64,000 bases of DNA from JAJDTR01 sp965220415 (lineage in GTDB: Bacteria; Poribacteria; WGA-4E; JAJDTR01): positions 6,014,001 through 6,078,000 of the forward strand of contig OZ244829.1 in NCBI GenBank assembly GCA_965220415.1, given 5' to 3'. The position numbers were made by a program, and so were the translations under genes. Below the pieces are notes generated by a model. The model was not told where the DNA came from. It worked only from the letters and a program-made list of their open reading frames with translations, and ran no database searches. Positions 45,496 through 54,666 of the stretch are shown here, in pieces (positions within the stretch are counted from its first letter, which is position 1; each line of letters opens with the position of its first letter).

Positions 45496-45690
45496 ATGGC
45501 GTCCGGCAGACACCAGAGCGCCGGGAATCTGCCGACCCTAAAACAACCTCAAGTGATTCTGGTATACGATTTGCATAACTTCCAATCCAGAACCATGAAA
45601 CTACTGGCAGATATGATACACGCTAATCTGAATGCGGACGTATTCGATTCCCCGGAGGCGTCAACCTCTAAAGCAGCAAAGACGTCTTAA
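45496..45690 (+). CDS. Possible small protein of unknown function upstream of hsp20
   Basis: 64 aa from ATG 45496 (an in-frame GTG at 45454 would give 78 aa and overlaps repeat DNA). Contains a plausible strand-helix segment, 'PQVILVYDLHNFQSRTMKLL', and a Ser/Ala/Lys-rich tail. Ends 37 bp before hsp20 on the same strand. No family recognised and the ribosome site is poor, so it may be a chance frame. Confidence 0.3.
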   Translation: MASGRHQSAGNLPTLKQPQVILVYDLHNFQSRTMKLLADMIHANLNADVFDSPEASTSKAAKTS

Positions 45691-45727
45691 GGATTGGAAA
45701 CTCCGTCATGCGTAAGGAGGCAATGCG

Positions 45728-46213
45728 TTGAAATCGAAACCACGGCGAATGGTTGACGAATTCTACGAAATTAATAAAGAATTTGATCGCGCTTTTGAGT
45801 CTTTCGGTATTCCTCGTCGGAGCGTGAAGGGTGAGAGCACCAATTGGCGCCCACCCATGGATATTTACGAAACGGTCGAGCATTTCATTGTCAAGATTGA
45901 ACTTGCGGGCGTTCAACCGGAAGAGGATGTAAGACTTCGATTGGACAATAACGTTCTCAAGATAACGGGGTACCGGCGAGATCGAACGCAACTCAAAAAA
46001 CAACACTACCATCAAGCCGAGTTGAGTTATGGCCCATTTGAGCGCTCGGTAGTTCTTCCAAAGGTGTTGGATGAAGATTCCGAGCCGATTGCCAGCTATG
46101 AAAACGGTTTTATCGAAATCAAAATCCCGAAGATGAAACAAGATTCATCCAAAGAAATCTCTGTGCAAGTAAAAGATGAAGCCACATCCATTAAACCTGT
46201 CAACGAGGAATAA
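45728..46213 (+). CDS. Small heat-shock protein, Hsp20/alpha-crystallin family
   Basis: 161 aa starting at TTG 45728, 7 nt after AAGGAGG (45714-45720); the only nearby ATG (45723) runs into a stop at once. The alpha-crystallin domain spans about residues 38-140: 'PPMDIYETVEHFIVKIELAG' at its start, 'LRLDNNVLKITGYR' and the classical closing 'YENGFIEIKIPK'. An ATP-independent holdase for unfolding proteins. It is 12 nt from lon, making a proteostasis operon in which the holdase and protease are co-expressed, as in several bacteria. Confidence 0.95.
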   Translation: MKSKPRRMVDEFYEINKEFDRAFESFGIPRRSVKGESTNWRPPMDIYETVEHFIVKIELAGVQPEEDVRLRLDNNVLKITGYRRDRTQLKKQHYHQAELSYGPFERSVVLPKVLDEDSEPIASYENGFIEIKIPKMKQDSSKEISVQVKDEATSIKPVNEE

Positions 46214-46225
46214 AGGAGTTAGATA

Positions 46226-48622
46226 ATGTCGAAGAACAGCGAAACCGAGAATGAAGACGAACTAGATCCGGAAATCACTGCCGAGATTCCTATTCTTCCT
46301 GTTGACGATCTCGTTGTGTTCCCGTATATGCCGCCGGTGCCGCCGTTCGCGCCGCATCACATTGCCCTTTCAGGCGACTGGGTAACCAAGGCAGTTGATG
46401 ATGCCATGGTGAACGGGGAACGAGCGCTGTGCGTTTTTCGGCAGGTCGGAAACCGGGAATCGGATCCAAAGACCGCCGAAGACCTCGCTCCTATAGGCAC
46501 GCTGATTCAAATCTTGAGATACAAGAAGGACGATGATAGCGTGCTGTTTCTGGCACACGGTCGATCGCGGGTAAGAATCGAGGAAATCCATGAAACAAAA
46601 CCGTTCCTCAAAGCGCGCGTGCAGGTCATAGAAGAGGAAGCGGAGGGAGATCTTGAAGATGAGAACGTTGAGATTGAAGCCCTCGTCCGCAGCGCACTTG
46701 AAATTGTCCAAAAGATAGTGAAGCTGTCATCTCGGTATCAGGAAGAGTTGGCTATTGTCGCGGAAAATATTGAGGAGCCTGGGAGGCTCGCGGATTATAT
46801 TGCGGCGATACTTGACTTTCGCTCCGATGACAAACAACTCATTCTCGAGTCGATGTCGGTGAAAGATCGACTGAACCATCTGATTGTAATATTGACGAAG
46901 GAACACGACCTGCTGGAGTTGGAAAGCAAGATTCAATCCGATGCGCAAGCGGTAATCAATAAAGGACAACGTGAATATTTTCTGCGCGAGCAGTTGAAAG
47001 CCATCCAAAAAGAACTGGGCGAATCCGACGACCTTCTGCTGGAAGTGGATGAGATGCGCGCACAACTTGAAGACGCCGATATGCCCGATAAAGCTCGGGA
47101 AGCCGCTGAAAAAGAACTCAACCGCCTCTCGAAAATGCACTCCTCCTCGCCGGAATCCACCGTCTCGCGGAATTACTTGGATTGGCTCATAAACCTTCCG
47201 TGGAACGCCAGCACCGAAGACAATCTTGACATCGCCCACGCAAAAGAGATACTCGATGAAGACCATTACAATCTTGAGAAGATTAAGGACCGTATCTTGG
47301 AGTACCTCGCCGTGCGGATGCTGAAGCAGGATATGAAAGGACCAATCCTCTGTTTCGTCGGTCCGCCGGGAGTCGGGAAAACGTCGCTGGGCAAATCCGT
47401 CGCACGAGCCATGGGACGGAAATTTGTGCGTATTTCACTGGGCGGAACACACGACGAAGCGGAGATCCGTGGACATCGACGGACGTATATCGGATCGATG
47501 CCGGGACGCATTGTCAAAGGCATCCGCCAAGCGGAATCCAACAATCCGGTTTTCATGTTGGACGAGATAGACAAACTCGGATCGGATTTCCGAGGAGATC
47601 CCGCGGCGGCAATGCTTGAAGTGCTCGATCCGGAGCAGAATGACACGTTCACGGACAACTATCTTGACGTACCGTTCGATCTTTCCAAGATCATGTTCAT
47701 CACAACGGCAAATCAACTCCACACCATTCCACCACCGTTGCGGGATCGCATGGAGACCTTGGAGTTGCCCGGTTACACCGCAATCGAGAAATCCATGATT
47801 GCCAAACAGTATCTAATCCCGCGCCAACTTGAAGCCCACGGTATCACCGAAGATCAGTTTCCCATTGGAGACGAAGCAATCAATCGAGTCATTGACGAGT
47901 ACACGCGTGAGGCTGGCGTGCGCAATCTTGAGCGAGAGTTGGGAGCACTTTGCCGCAAGTCCGCTCGCAGCATCGCCGAAGGTGAAACCGATCCGATAGA
48001 CCTGATCGCCGACAATCTTCCCAAATATTTAGGACCTCCGAAATTCTATTCCGAAGTGGCAGATCGAAAAGAGGAGATCGGCACCGCAACAGGACTCTCG
48101 GTAACCCCTGCCGGCGGAGAGATTCTTTTCATCGAAGCCACGCGAATGGTTGGTGAGGGGAAACTGACATTGACCGGGCAGATTGGGGATGTGATGCAGG
48201 AGTCGGCAAAAGCCGCGCTGAGTTACATCAAATCGCAGAGCGACGAGTTACACTTTGACCCCGATTTTTGGAATAACGACATTCACATCCATGTGCCAGC
48301 CGGAGCGATTCCGAAGGATGGGCCTTCCGCCGGGGTAACCATTGCGACCGCTCTGGCATCGTTAGCTACGGGACGCCCGGTCGCGCCCGAGGTTGCCATG
48401 ACCGGAGAAATCACGCTCCGTGGACGGGTGCTCCCCATCGGCGGGTTGAAAGAGAAGGTGCTGGCGGCGAAGCAGGCGGGCATTAAAACCGTTATCGCGC
48501 CAAGTCGAAACGAAAAGGATTTGGTAGAAATACCTGACGACGCAACGGACGGACTTGAGTTTGTGTTCTCGGATCACATTGACCAAGTGCTGATTCGTGC
48601 TCTAAAACACAATGAGCACTAA
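46226..48622 (+). CDS. lon: ATP-dependent Lon protease (LonA type)
   Basis: 798 aa. N-terminal substrate domain from 'IPILPVDDLVVFPYMPPV' to about residue 215, a coiled region with 'REQLKAIQKELGE', then the AAA+ module with Walker A 'GPPGVGKTS', Walker B 'MLDEIDKLG' and sensor 'TTANQ'. The protease domain has the Ser-Lys dyad S701 in 'PKDGPSAGVT' and K744 in 'GGLKEKVLAAK', the usual 43 residues apart. Cytoplasmic hexamer degrading misfolded proteins. AAAGGAG before ATG 46226, 12 nt after hsp20. Confidence 0.98.
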   Translation: MSKNSETENEDELDPEITAEIPILPVDDLVVFPYMPPVPPFAPHHIALSGDWVTKAVDDAMVNGERALCVFRQVGNRESDPKTAEDLAPIGTLIQILRYKKDDDSVLFLAHGRSRVRIEEIHETKPFLKARVQVIEEEAEGDLEDENVEIEALVRSALEIVQKIVKLSSRYQEELAIVAENIEEPGRLADYIAAILDFRSDDKQLILESMSVKDRLNHLIVILTKEHDLLELESKIQSDAQAVINKGQREYFLREQLKAIQKELGESDDLLLEVDEMRAQLEDADMPDKAREAAEKELNRLSKMHSSSPESTVSRNYLDWLINLPWNASTEDNLDIAHAKEILDEDHYNLEKIKDRILEYLAVRMLKQDMKGPILCFVGPPGVGKTSLGKSVARAMGRKFVRISLGGTHDEAEIRGHRRTYIGSMPGRIVKGIRQAESNNPVFMLDEIDKLGSDFRGDPAAAMLEVLDPEQNDTFTDNYLDVPFDLSKIMFITTANQLHTIPPPLRDRMETLELPGYTAIEKSMIAKQYLIPRQLEAHGITEDQFPIGDEAINRVIDEYTREAGVRNLERELGALCRKSARSIAEGETDPIDLIADNLPKYLGPPKFYSEVADRKEEIGTATGLSVTPAGGEILFIEATRMVGEGKLTLTGQIGDVMQESAKAALSYIKSQSDELHFDPDFWNNDIHIHVPAGAIPKDGPSAGVTIATALASLATGRPVAPEVAMTGEITLRGRVLPIGGLKEKVLAAKQAGIKTVIAPSRNEKDLVEIPDDATDGLEFVFSDHIDQVLIRALKHNEH

Positions 48623-49107
48623 ATAGATTCCAAACCGACTGACTCCTCCAATCCTTCAACCCAACCCGACTCCGCGCCTCCCCCTCCGTCAGTTGGGTAG
48701 ATTGGCGCGGAAGCGTTTAGCTCTCCCTTATGTGAGAGTGATACCATTCCGCTTGTACAATAATACATAGAGAAAAGCACCCATTTCGTAGGACTTATTC
48801 GGTCACGCGGTTTGGCATCCGGTGTAGGAGCGATCTCCGAATCGCGACTTTAACTGGCGCCATGTGCGCCTTGCGGAAACCCCACAATTCCATCACGAAA
48901 AAACCGTTGGTACCCGTAGTCTAGCAAGATTTCAGCTTCAGGACACCTCAGGCAAGTCTTAAGGAAGTCACCCCCTCTTCTCCAAAAGCCCTGTCGAGTC
49001 TTACCTCTTCACATCGGCGCGCAACGTCACCACATAAAATGCCCCGGTGCTCGGACACAAAATCCACGGTTTGAATTGTGGTGAAAGCTTCGATTTCATT
49101 GACATCA
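48623..49107. other. Gene-free region with a REP-like repeat
   Basis: Around 48823-48850 is 'TGTAGGAGCGATCTCCGAAT' leading to CGCGAC, also found at 50190, 37565 and 54228. 'ATACCATTCCGCTTGTACAATAATACATAG' near 48740 resembles the ends of the element near 39340-39470. No gene seen. Confidence 0.45.
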
Positions 49108-50100
49108 TCACGGGTTGCCGGTGCGTTTGAGTTCTCCCCAAGAAATCGGCAACTTGCCGTTTGGGTTGACTACTAATGCACCGGGCAACCAAGAAGGAAG
49201 TCCGTTACCAATACCGGGAGGAGTTCTCGTGAGTTTGACCGCGTTCAACCCGTTTGCCTCCATCAAATAAACATGTGCACCTCCATCACGACTTGACGCA
49301 AAGGCGATTTTTGCCCCGTCCGGCGAATAGGCTGGGAACCTGCTGCGACCGTCTTCCGTAAGCTGCTCTAACTCCTTCCCGTCAGCGGTTATCACGTAAA
49401 TGTCAGTACGCGTGCCTTCGCGGAACAAGCGCTGCGACTGAAAAGCAATCTTGCGTCCATCTGGCGAACAAGTAGGAAACTTACTAGTCCTTAGGTGGGT
49501 ATCGCCGGTGAGATTGCGCCTTCCCGTTCCATCTGCGTTCATCACGAAAATATGCTTGGGATCATTCAAGCCGCCGGTACGGTAGGAGCAAAACGCAATC
49601 GTGCTTCCATCTAGCGACCAACTCGGTGTAACATCTTGCCACTTGTGTTTTGACAGATTTATCAGATTATTTCCATCGGCGTCCATCACGAAGATTTCCG
49701 AGTTGCCAACCTCCCACCGGAAATTTGAAAAGGCAATCCTCGTGCCATCCGGCGACCAACTAGGGCGGTTTTCAATAAAATTGTCATGGGTAAGTCTGAT
49801 CAGGTTTTTGCCATCGCTGTCCATCACATACAGGTCCAATGTAACGCCGCGACCTGATAGGAACGCAATCCTTCTCCCATCCGGCGAGCAAGCGGTATAC
49901 CCATCAAATGCCGGGTGGTCGGTGAGTTGGAGGAGATTGTTTCCGTTTATGTCCATGGAGTAAATGTCCGAGTCACCATCGTTGTTAGATGCAAAGACGA
50001 TTCTCGGTTCGAAGCTCTGTGTTTCGCTGTTCGAAGTAGCCATTAACGCCAATAGTAATAGGAACAGACATCTTCTCAAAAATGGGCTGGTTCTATTCAT
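49108..50100 (-). CDS. Secreted TolB/PD40 beta-propeller protein, copy 1
   Basis: 330 aa. Signal peptide 'LRRCLFLLLLALMATSNS'. Six PD40 blades, each with 'SPDGxxIAF' and 'IYVMDxDGxNL' variants ('DIYSMDINGNNLLQLTDH', 'WSPDGTRIAFSNFR'). The C-terminus is 'VNPNGKLPISWGELKRTGNP', a tail shared with other propellers here. TolB-like propellers bind partners in the periplasm or on the surface; no tol/pal genes nearby. Paralogous to 51653-52648, with an identical 188-bp block in the centre (49581-49768), suggesting gene conversion. Start ATG 50100 with GGAGGGCATGACCG just upstream. Confidence 0.88.
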   Translation of the reverse strand: MNRTSPFLRRCLFLLLLALMATSNSETQSFEPRIVFASNNDGDSDIYSMDINGNNLLQLTDHPAFDGYTACSPDGRRIAFLSGRGVTLDLYVMDSDGKNLIRLTHDNFIENRPSWSPDGTRIAFSNFRWEVGNSEIFVMDADGNNLINLSKHKWQDVTPSWSLDGSTIAFCSYRTGGLNDPKHIFVMNADGTGRRNLTGDTHLRTSKFPTCSPDGRKIAFQSQRLFREGTRTDIYVITADGKELEQLTEDGRSRFPAYSPDGAKIAFASSRDGGAHVYLMEANGLNAVKLTRTPPGIGNGLPSWLPGALVVNPNGKLPISWGELKRTGNP

Positions 50101-50362
50101 CGGTCATGCCCTCCTTATTCCGGTATTTCAATTCTATAGTCAATGCAACTGAAAAATTCACATTTGGGGAATTTAGCAGTTCAGTTTGCAGGAGCGATCT
50201 CCGAATCGCGAAGGAGCAACCCAAAACTCGCTCCGATAGAGGTTGCGTTATGAATCGTGCTACTACGAGCCGAACCCAGTAAATCCTAAATGTGAAATCC
50301 TTGATTGATGTGATAATAGTCCCTATCATCAAGATTCACAGTTCAAAAGGCAATCGTGCAAT

Positions 50363-51324
50363 CTATCGGCGGTTGGGCGCGTGTTTCTTAAGCCTACCCC
50401 AGATTGTGATTTTGCTGTAAGTGGGGGACACAGCTAATCCTACCGGGCTAAAGTCGGGCTGGTTATCGATCCCATCATGAATTTTGCTGAGTCGCTTAAG
50501 ATATTTTCCGTCTGCGGTCATCAAGTGAATCTTTGCGCCAATGGGGAAACCCTCATTAGAGATTACATATGCAATCGACCCACCATCGCGAGACCATGTG
50601 GGGCCCCAATGATTCTCTTGATTGTGCGTAAGCCTCTTGAGATTTTTACCATCCACCCCCACCACATAGATGTGATAGAATTCTTCGTGCGAGGCATAGT
50701 ATGCAATCTGTCCCCCGTCGGGAGAAAACGATGGGTTCCATTTACCCGCTAAATCGTGCGTCACCCTTTCAAGCCCCTGTCCGTCCGCGTCCATCACGTA
50801 AATTTCGTTGCCCCCATCTTTCCAGGATACGAATGCAATCTTACCCCATCCGGAGACCATGATGGCTGCATTGTTTGGTCTTCATACTTTACACGATTTT
50901 GTCCATCCGCATCCATCACTTCGATATGAGATATCCCATCGTGGACGGTGAACGCAATCTTACCTCCATCGGGAGACCAGTCTGGCTCCGCCTTTCTCTC
51001 CGGTCCATCTGTCAGTTTAATCTGGTTCTTACCATCGGCGTCCATGACGTAGATTTGATATTCGCCGGTTCGACGGGAAGCGAATGCAATCTTCGTCCCG
51101 TCGGGAGACCAATCCGGATCCTCGTCATCCACTGGATGGTTTGACAGGTTTTCCCTGTTTCCTCCATCGGCGTCCATGACATAGATTTCAAAATTGTCAA
51201 ATCCGAGGTGCGTAAAAGCAATGCGTGACTTCTGCGCGGCGAGTCCTCCTATTAACCACAGTTCGCCGCTTAACAGCATCACGCTTAACCCGATAATCCA
51301 CACGAGAGCGCGTCCGAATCGCAT
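50363..51324 (-). pseudogene. TolB/PD40 propeller protein with a single-base frameshift
   Basis: The start, ATG 51324, is well supported by AGGAGG, and a signal peptide 'IIGLSVMLLSGELWLIGGLA' follows. Blades 'WSPDGTKIAFASRR' and 'WSPDGGKIAFTVHD' run to 'PSWSPDGV', where the frame breaks. The continuation 'GKIAFVSWKDGGNEIYVMD' is in the next frame and ends 'LAVSPTYSKITIWGRLKKH'. The break is at a G4 run (complement of CCCC at 50844-50847) where the other blades require GGGGGT: one G missing. If restored, about 320 aa. Either a sequencing/assembly error, a real mutation or phase variation. Confidence 0.8.
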
Positions 51325-51510
51325 TTTGTCCTCCTTGGTTGTGCGTAAAATAAACGGTAAAGTAACCGGTTTTGAGCGGGTACGCAGGCACTGTTTGAAC
51401 GCGCTCCCAACCATAAAGTGACGTCCTTGACGCTAGCGTAGATTTCAACGACCCGCCCTTTCTTCTAGCCCCATTGTCAAGATTCTTGGTTCAGCGGGCA
51501 ATCGCGCGAA

Positions 51511-51603
51511 TTATCGGAAATTAGGCGCGAATCTCTTTAACCTGCCCCGGATTGTGACTTGGCTGCCTCCAGAAGCAACAGCAAGGGTTGCAAGATCAAA
51601 ACA
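51511..51603 (-). pseudogene. Relic C-terminus of a TolB-type propeller gene
   Basis: Reads 'LATLAVASGGSQVTIRGRLK' then 'RFAPNFR' and a stop, clearly the same tail as 'LAVSPTYSKITIWGRLKKHAPNRR' (split) of the frameshifted gene. No propeller blades precede it; it lies in the gap between two array members, just beyond the end of the copy-2 gene. Evidence of past deletion or recombination in the array. Confidence 0.55.
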
Positions 51604-51652
51604 ATCGGGATAGAGATTTCCACGTTCGTGTAAGTTGTCGAGGTGATTTACA

Positions 51653-52648
51653 TCACCACGGGTTGCCGGTGCGTTTGAGAACTCCCCAAGATATCGGCAA
51701 CTTTCCGTTTGGATTGACTGCCAATGCACCGGGCAGCCAAGAAGGAAGTCCGTTACCAGTACCGGGAGGAGTTCTCGTGAGTTTGACCGCGTTCCTCCCG
51801 TTTGCCTCCATCAAATAAATATGTCCACCTCCATCACGACTTGACGAAAAGGCGACTTTTGCCCCGTCCGGCGAATAGGCTGGGAACCTGCTGCGACCGT
51901 CTTCCGTAAGCTGCTCTAACTCCTTCCCGTCGGCGGTTATCACGTAAATGTCAGTACGTGTGCCATCGCGGAAGAAGCGCTGCGACTGAAAAGCAATCTT
52001 GTGTCCATCTGGCGAACAAGTAGGAAACTCATTAGTCGTTAGGTGGGTATCGCGGGTGAGATTGCGCCTCCCCTCTCCATCCGCATTCATCACGAAAATA
52101 TGCCTGGGAGTCCTGAAGCCGCCATCACGGTAGGAGCAAAACGCAATCGTGCTTCCATCTAGCGACCAACTCGGTGTAACATCTTGCCACTTGTGTTTTG
52201 ACAGATTTATCAGATTATTTCCATCGGCGTCCATCACGAAGATTTCCGAGTTGCCAACCTCCCACCGGAAATTTGAAAAGGCAATCCTCGTGCCATCCGG
52301 CGACCAACTAGGGCGGGCTTCAAATAAATTGTCCTGGGTAAGTCGGATCACGTTATTGCCGTCGCTGTCCATCACATACAGGTCCCATGTAACGCCGCGA
52401 CCTGATAGGAACGCAATCCTTCTCCCATCCGGCGAGCAAGCGGTATACCCATCAGATGCCGGGTGGTCGGTGAGTTGGACCACATTATCTCCGTTTACGT
52501 CCATGGAGTAAATGTCCCAATCGCCGTCGCGGCTCGATGCAAAAACGATTCTCGGTTCGAATCTCTGTGCTGTGCTGTCCGACGCAACTATTAACGCCAA
52601 TAGTAATAGAAACAGACATCCTCTCAAAAATGGGCTGATTTTATTCAT
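51653..52648 (-). CDS. Secreted TolB/PD40 beta-propeller protein, copy 2
   Basis: 331 aa, aligning end to end with copy 1 (49108-50100) with roughly fifty substitutions, mostly near the ends; the centre (complement of about 52129-52316) is nucleotide-identical to copy 1. Signal peptide 'LFLLLLALIVASDSTAQ', six PD40 blades, C-terminal tail 'VNPNGKLPISWGVLKRTGNP'. Probably extracytoplasmic. AGGAGAAAA upstream of ATG 52648. First gene of the minus-strand propeller array. Confidence 0.88.
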   Translation of the reverse strand: MNKISPFLRGCLFLLLLALIVASDSTAQRFEPRIVFASSRDGDWDIYSMDVNGDNVVQLTDHPASDGYTACSPDGRRIAFLSGRGVTWDLYVMDSDGNNVIRLTQDNLFEARPSWSPDGTRIAFSNFRWEVGNSEIFVMDADGNNLINLSKHKWQDVTPSWSLDGSTIAFCSYRDGGFRTPRHIFVMNADGEGRRNLTRDTHLTTNEFPTCSPDGHKIAFQSQRFFRDGTRTDIYVITADGKELEQLTEDGRSRFPAYSPDGAKVAFSSSRDGGGHIYLMEANGRNAVKLTRTPPGTGNGLPSWLPGALAVNPNGKLPISWGVLKRTGNPW

Positions 52649-53043
52649 CGGTCATTTTCTCCTTTTTCGGGTTCTTCATTGCTAGAGTATTCTCTAAATC
52701 CTGCCCAATGACTTGTAAGACCGAGCACTTATTCAGACAGAGAAAATCCCTAATAGTGAGATCTAAGGCAAATAGGGTTGGTAAATGGATTACACTGGCG
52801 TTCGGCCCACTCCCCCACGCAGTATATCATCTCGAAAGTTGGCTGTCAAGCAACCGCGCCTGTCTGAGGTCGTGATACGAGCGGATTGCCTCTCCGATAA
52901 TACATCGCCTCCTCCCAAACACAGATGTGTAAATCATTTTCCGTGCGAGCAAACCAAATGCCAACTCTGCCCTATAAGACATCAAGCGCACATCGTTTCG
53001 ATTGACCGGATATGAAACCGAATTAAACGAGTGTGCAATCAAG

Positions 53044-53458
53044 CTCTTAGCTCGACTTTGTACATTTGAGCGACACAACAAGCGGTGTTAATCAAACGTT
53101 GAAGAAACATTGAGAGGATTTTAACTATCTGGTCTTTTTGGTTGACCATTGAAAAATTCTCTAGCAGTTTCCGATGCTATGCAACCTGTAGAATCTCTAT
53201 CGCAGTCACTATCCGTTCTTTTGATCCCCGCTGGGGCTTTAATGTGAAGTACCTCAGCGTTACTATACACCTTTCGCGCCGCTGGCGCTTTCAAATGACT
53301 GAAGGATTTTATTTCGCAGTTCTCACTCTACGGACTCCACCTAGATGTGGGCAAGGGATTCCTGTGGGATCTCTATCGCCTTCACTATGCGTTCAGTTGA
53401 TCACTCACTATCCATTCGTTTGATCCCACCCTACAGATGTACAAAGTCGAGCTTAGAA
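53044..53458. repeat. Inverted-repeat element C (about 415 bp)
   Basis: A perfect 17-bp inverted repeat, AGCTCGACTTTGTACAT at 53049-53065 and its complement at 53437-53453, with the match continuing a few bases outwards (TAAGAG / TTAGAA). No coding capacity. Its right end overlaps the left end of element D. Confidence 0.65.
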
Positions 53459-54038
53459 CCTGTTTGGAAATTAGATAGCAAACCATGTTTCGGCAATTTG
53501 GAGGTCAAAATTGTCGAACTTCCAAGTCATTAGCCTCCCAATGTGCCTTTCTCGAATTCTCGAAAGGCACATCTAGAAATTTCAAACAGATTGCTAATCA
53601 AGATGGTTTGAGTGTCCTATAGTAACCCAAGTTTCAGTCATAAACAAAGCAAAGTCCATGCCAAAACTAAAATCATACTTCAATTTAGACGGGGTGAATA
53701 CGCTGCGTCAAGACAACACGGGGGTTCTAGGGCTTTTCCAGTCGAGGGATGGCGTTCCACAGTGAAATGCAAAGGGGTGCCACAAATGCGGGCACAATTT
53801 GGGAAAATTCGGCTTAAAAGGCGTTCAAACCCTTGTCTTATAAGGGTTTGTGCCAGGTGCCACAAATGTGGACAAAAATCCGAAATGCGGCACCCCTTTG
53901 AAGGATAGATCGTAGAAAGGACGAGAAGCAGGGATATAGATTGGAAAAATACTATTTGCGGCAAAACGGCTATAAATGATTCTGTCCTTCATAAGACCAA
54001 AAATCGGTTTTGCCGCCTACTTTTCAAACAGGCTCTAA
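53453..54038. repeat. Inverted-repeat element D (about 586 bp)
   Basis: Left end TTAGAACCTGTTTGGAAATT, right end in complement TTAGAGCCTGTTTGAAAAGT. The bases AGC flank both sides. A solo end with the same sequence sits at 34617-34640. Contains element E and a strong palindrome, so a nested structure. Confidence 0.6.
53770..53900. repeat. MITE-like element E (131 bp)
   Basis: Perfect 12-bp terminal inverted repeats CAAAGGGGTGCC (53770-53781) and GGCACCCCTTTG (53889-53900). 'GGTGCCACAAATG' occurs twice inside (about 53777 and 53854). No coding capacity. Sits within element D. Confidence 0.7.
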
Positions 54039-54666
54039 AGCGCCAGACCAAGTAGTGTCGGTACGCGCTCCCAACCATAATGGCTATTGCAACTAGGAAT
54101 CGTACAAATAGGATTTTCGAAATTGGGTTGGTGTTAGCGATCAAGCGAGTGAATAGCGAGCAATCAATTGACTGGATAAGGAAGGCGATAGCAGATTCTG
54201 ATAGAGATCCCTTTATGGCGCGTTTTCTGTAGGAGCGATCTCCAGGTCGCGACCACGTCACTACCTCATAAAACTGAGTATTTAACGAGAGAACCAACGT
54301 GGCGCAGGTAACCACGGAGTCACGCTACCACAATTCTTCGATCCCCGACGATGCAGCAAAGTTGCTCGAAGCCAACAGACATCACCGGCGAATCGAAAAC
54401 CCGTGTCATCGGGTATAGGATGTCGCTTAGCGTGAGGAGAAGTTTCAATTTCGTAAGGGGGATGGCGGTAAAGACTTCGCCATTGCCCGAAGTACTGCTC
54501 TCATTCTGCTTAAAACAGAGAAGACAATTAAAATTGGTGTCGCCAAAAAGCAGCTAAAAGCCGTATGGGTCAACAATTACATGACTATAATTCTAGCAAC
54601 TCAATTCTGAAGAACCGGATGCGTTTCCCCTTGCGGCGGCACCTCCGTGTTAAGATGCCATAAAGC

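Larger units (their letters stand above)
52649..54666. other. 2-kb gene-free region crowded with inverted-repeat elements
   Basis: No supportable gene. Contains elements C (53044-53458), D (53453-54038) and E (53770-53900), a 22-bp-armed palindrome region at about 53538-53571 (ATGTGCCTTTC...GAAAGGCACAT), minus-strand 37-bp modules near 53192-53228 and 53371-53426, a degenerate plus-strand one at 54140-54213, and a GGAGCGATCTCCAGGTCGCG repeat at about 54230-54252. Open frames here cross repeats and are not conserved. Confidence 0.6.

Noticed and set aside
50875..51144. Plus-strand frames opposite the TolB-like genes
   Set aside because: Repeat in register with the propeller blades on the other strand; pure antisense shadows.
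53612..53908. 98-codon plus-strand frame with several Cys ('CARCHKCGQ')
   Set aside because: Looks like a zinc ribbon, but it runs across MITE-like element E and its CxxC residues are encoded by the element's own repeated GTGCCACAAATG.
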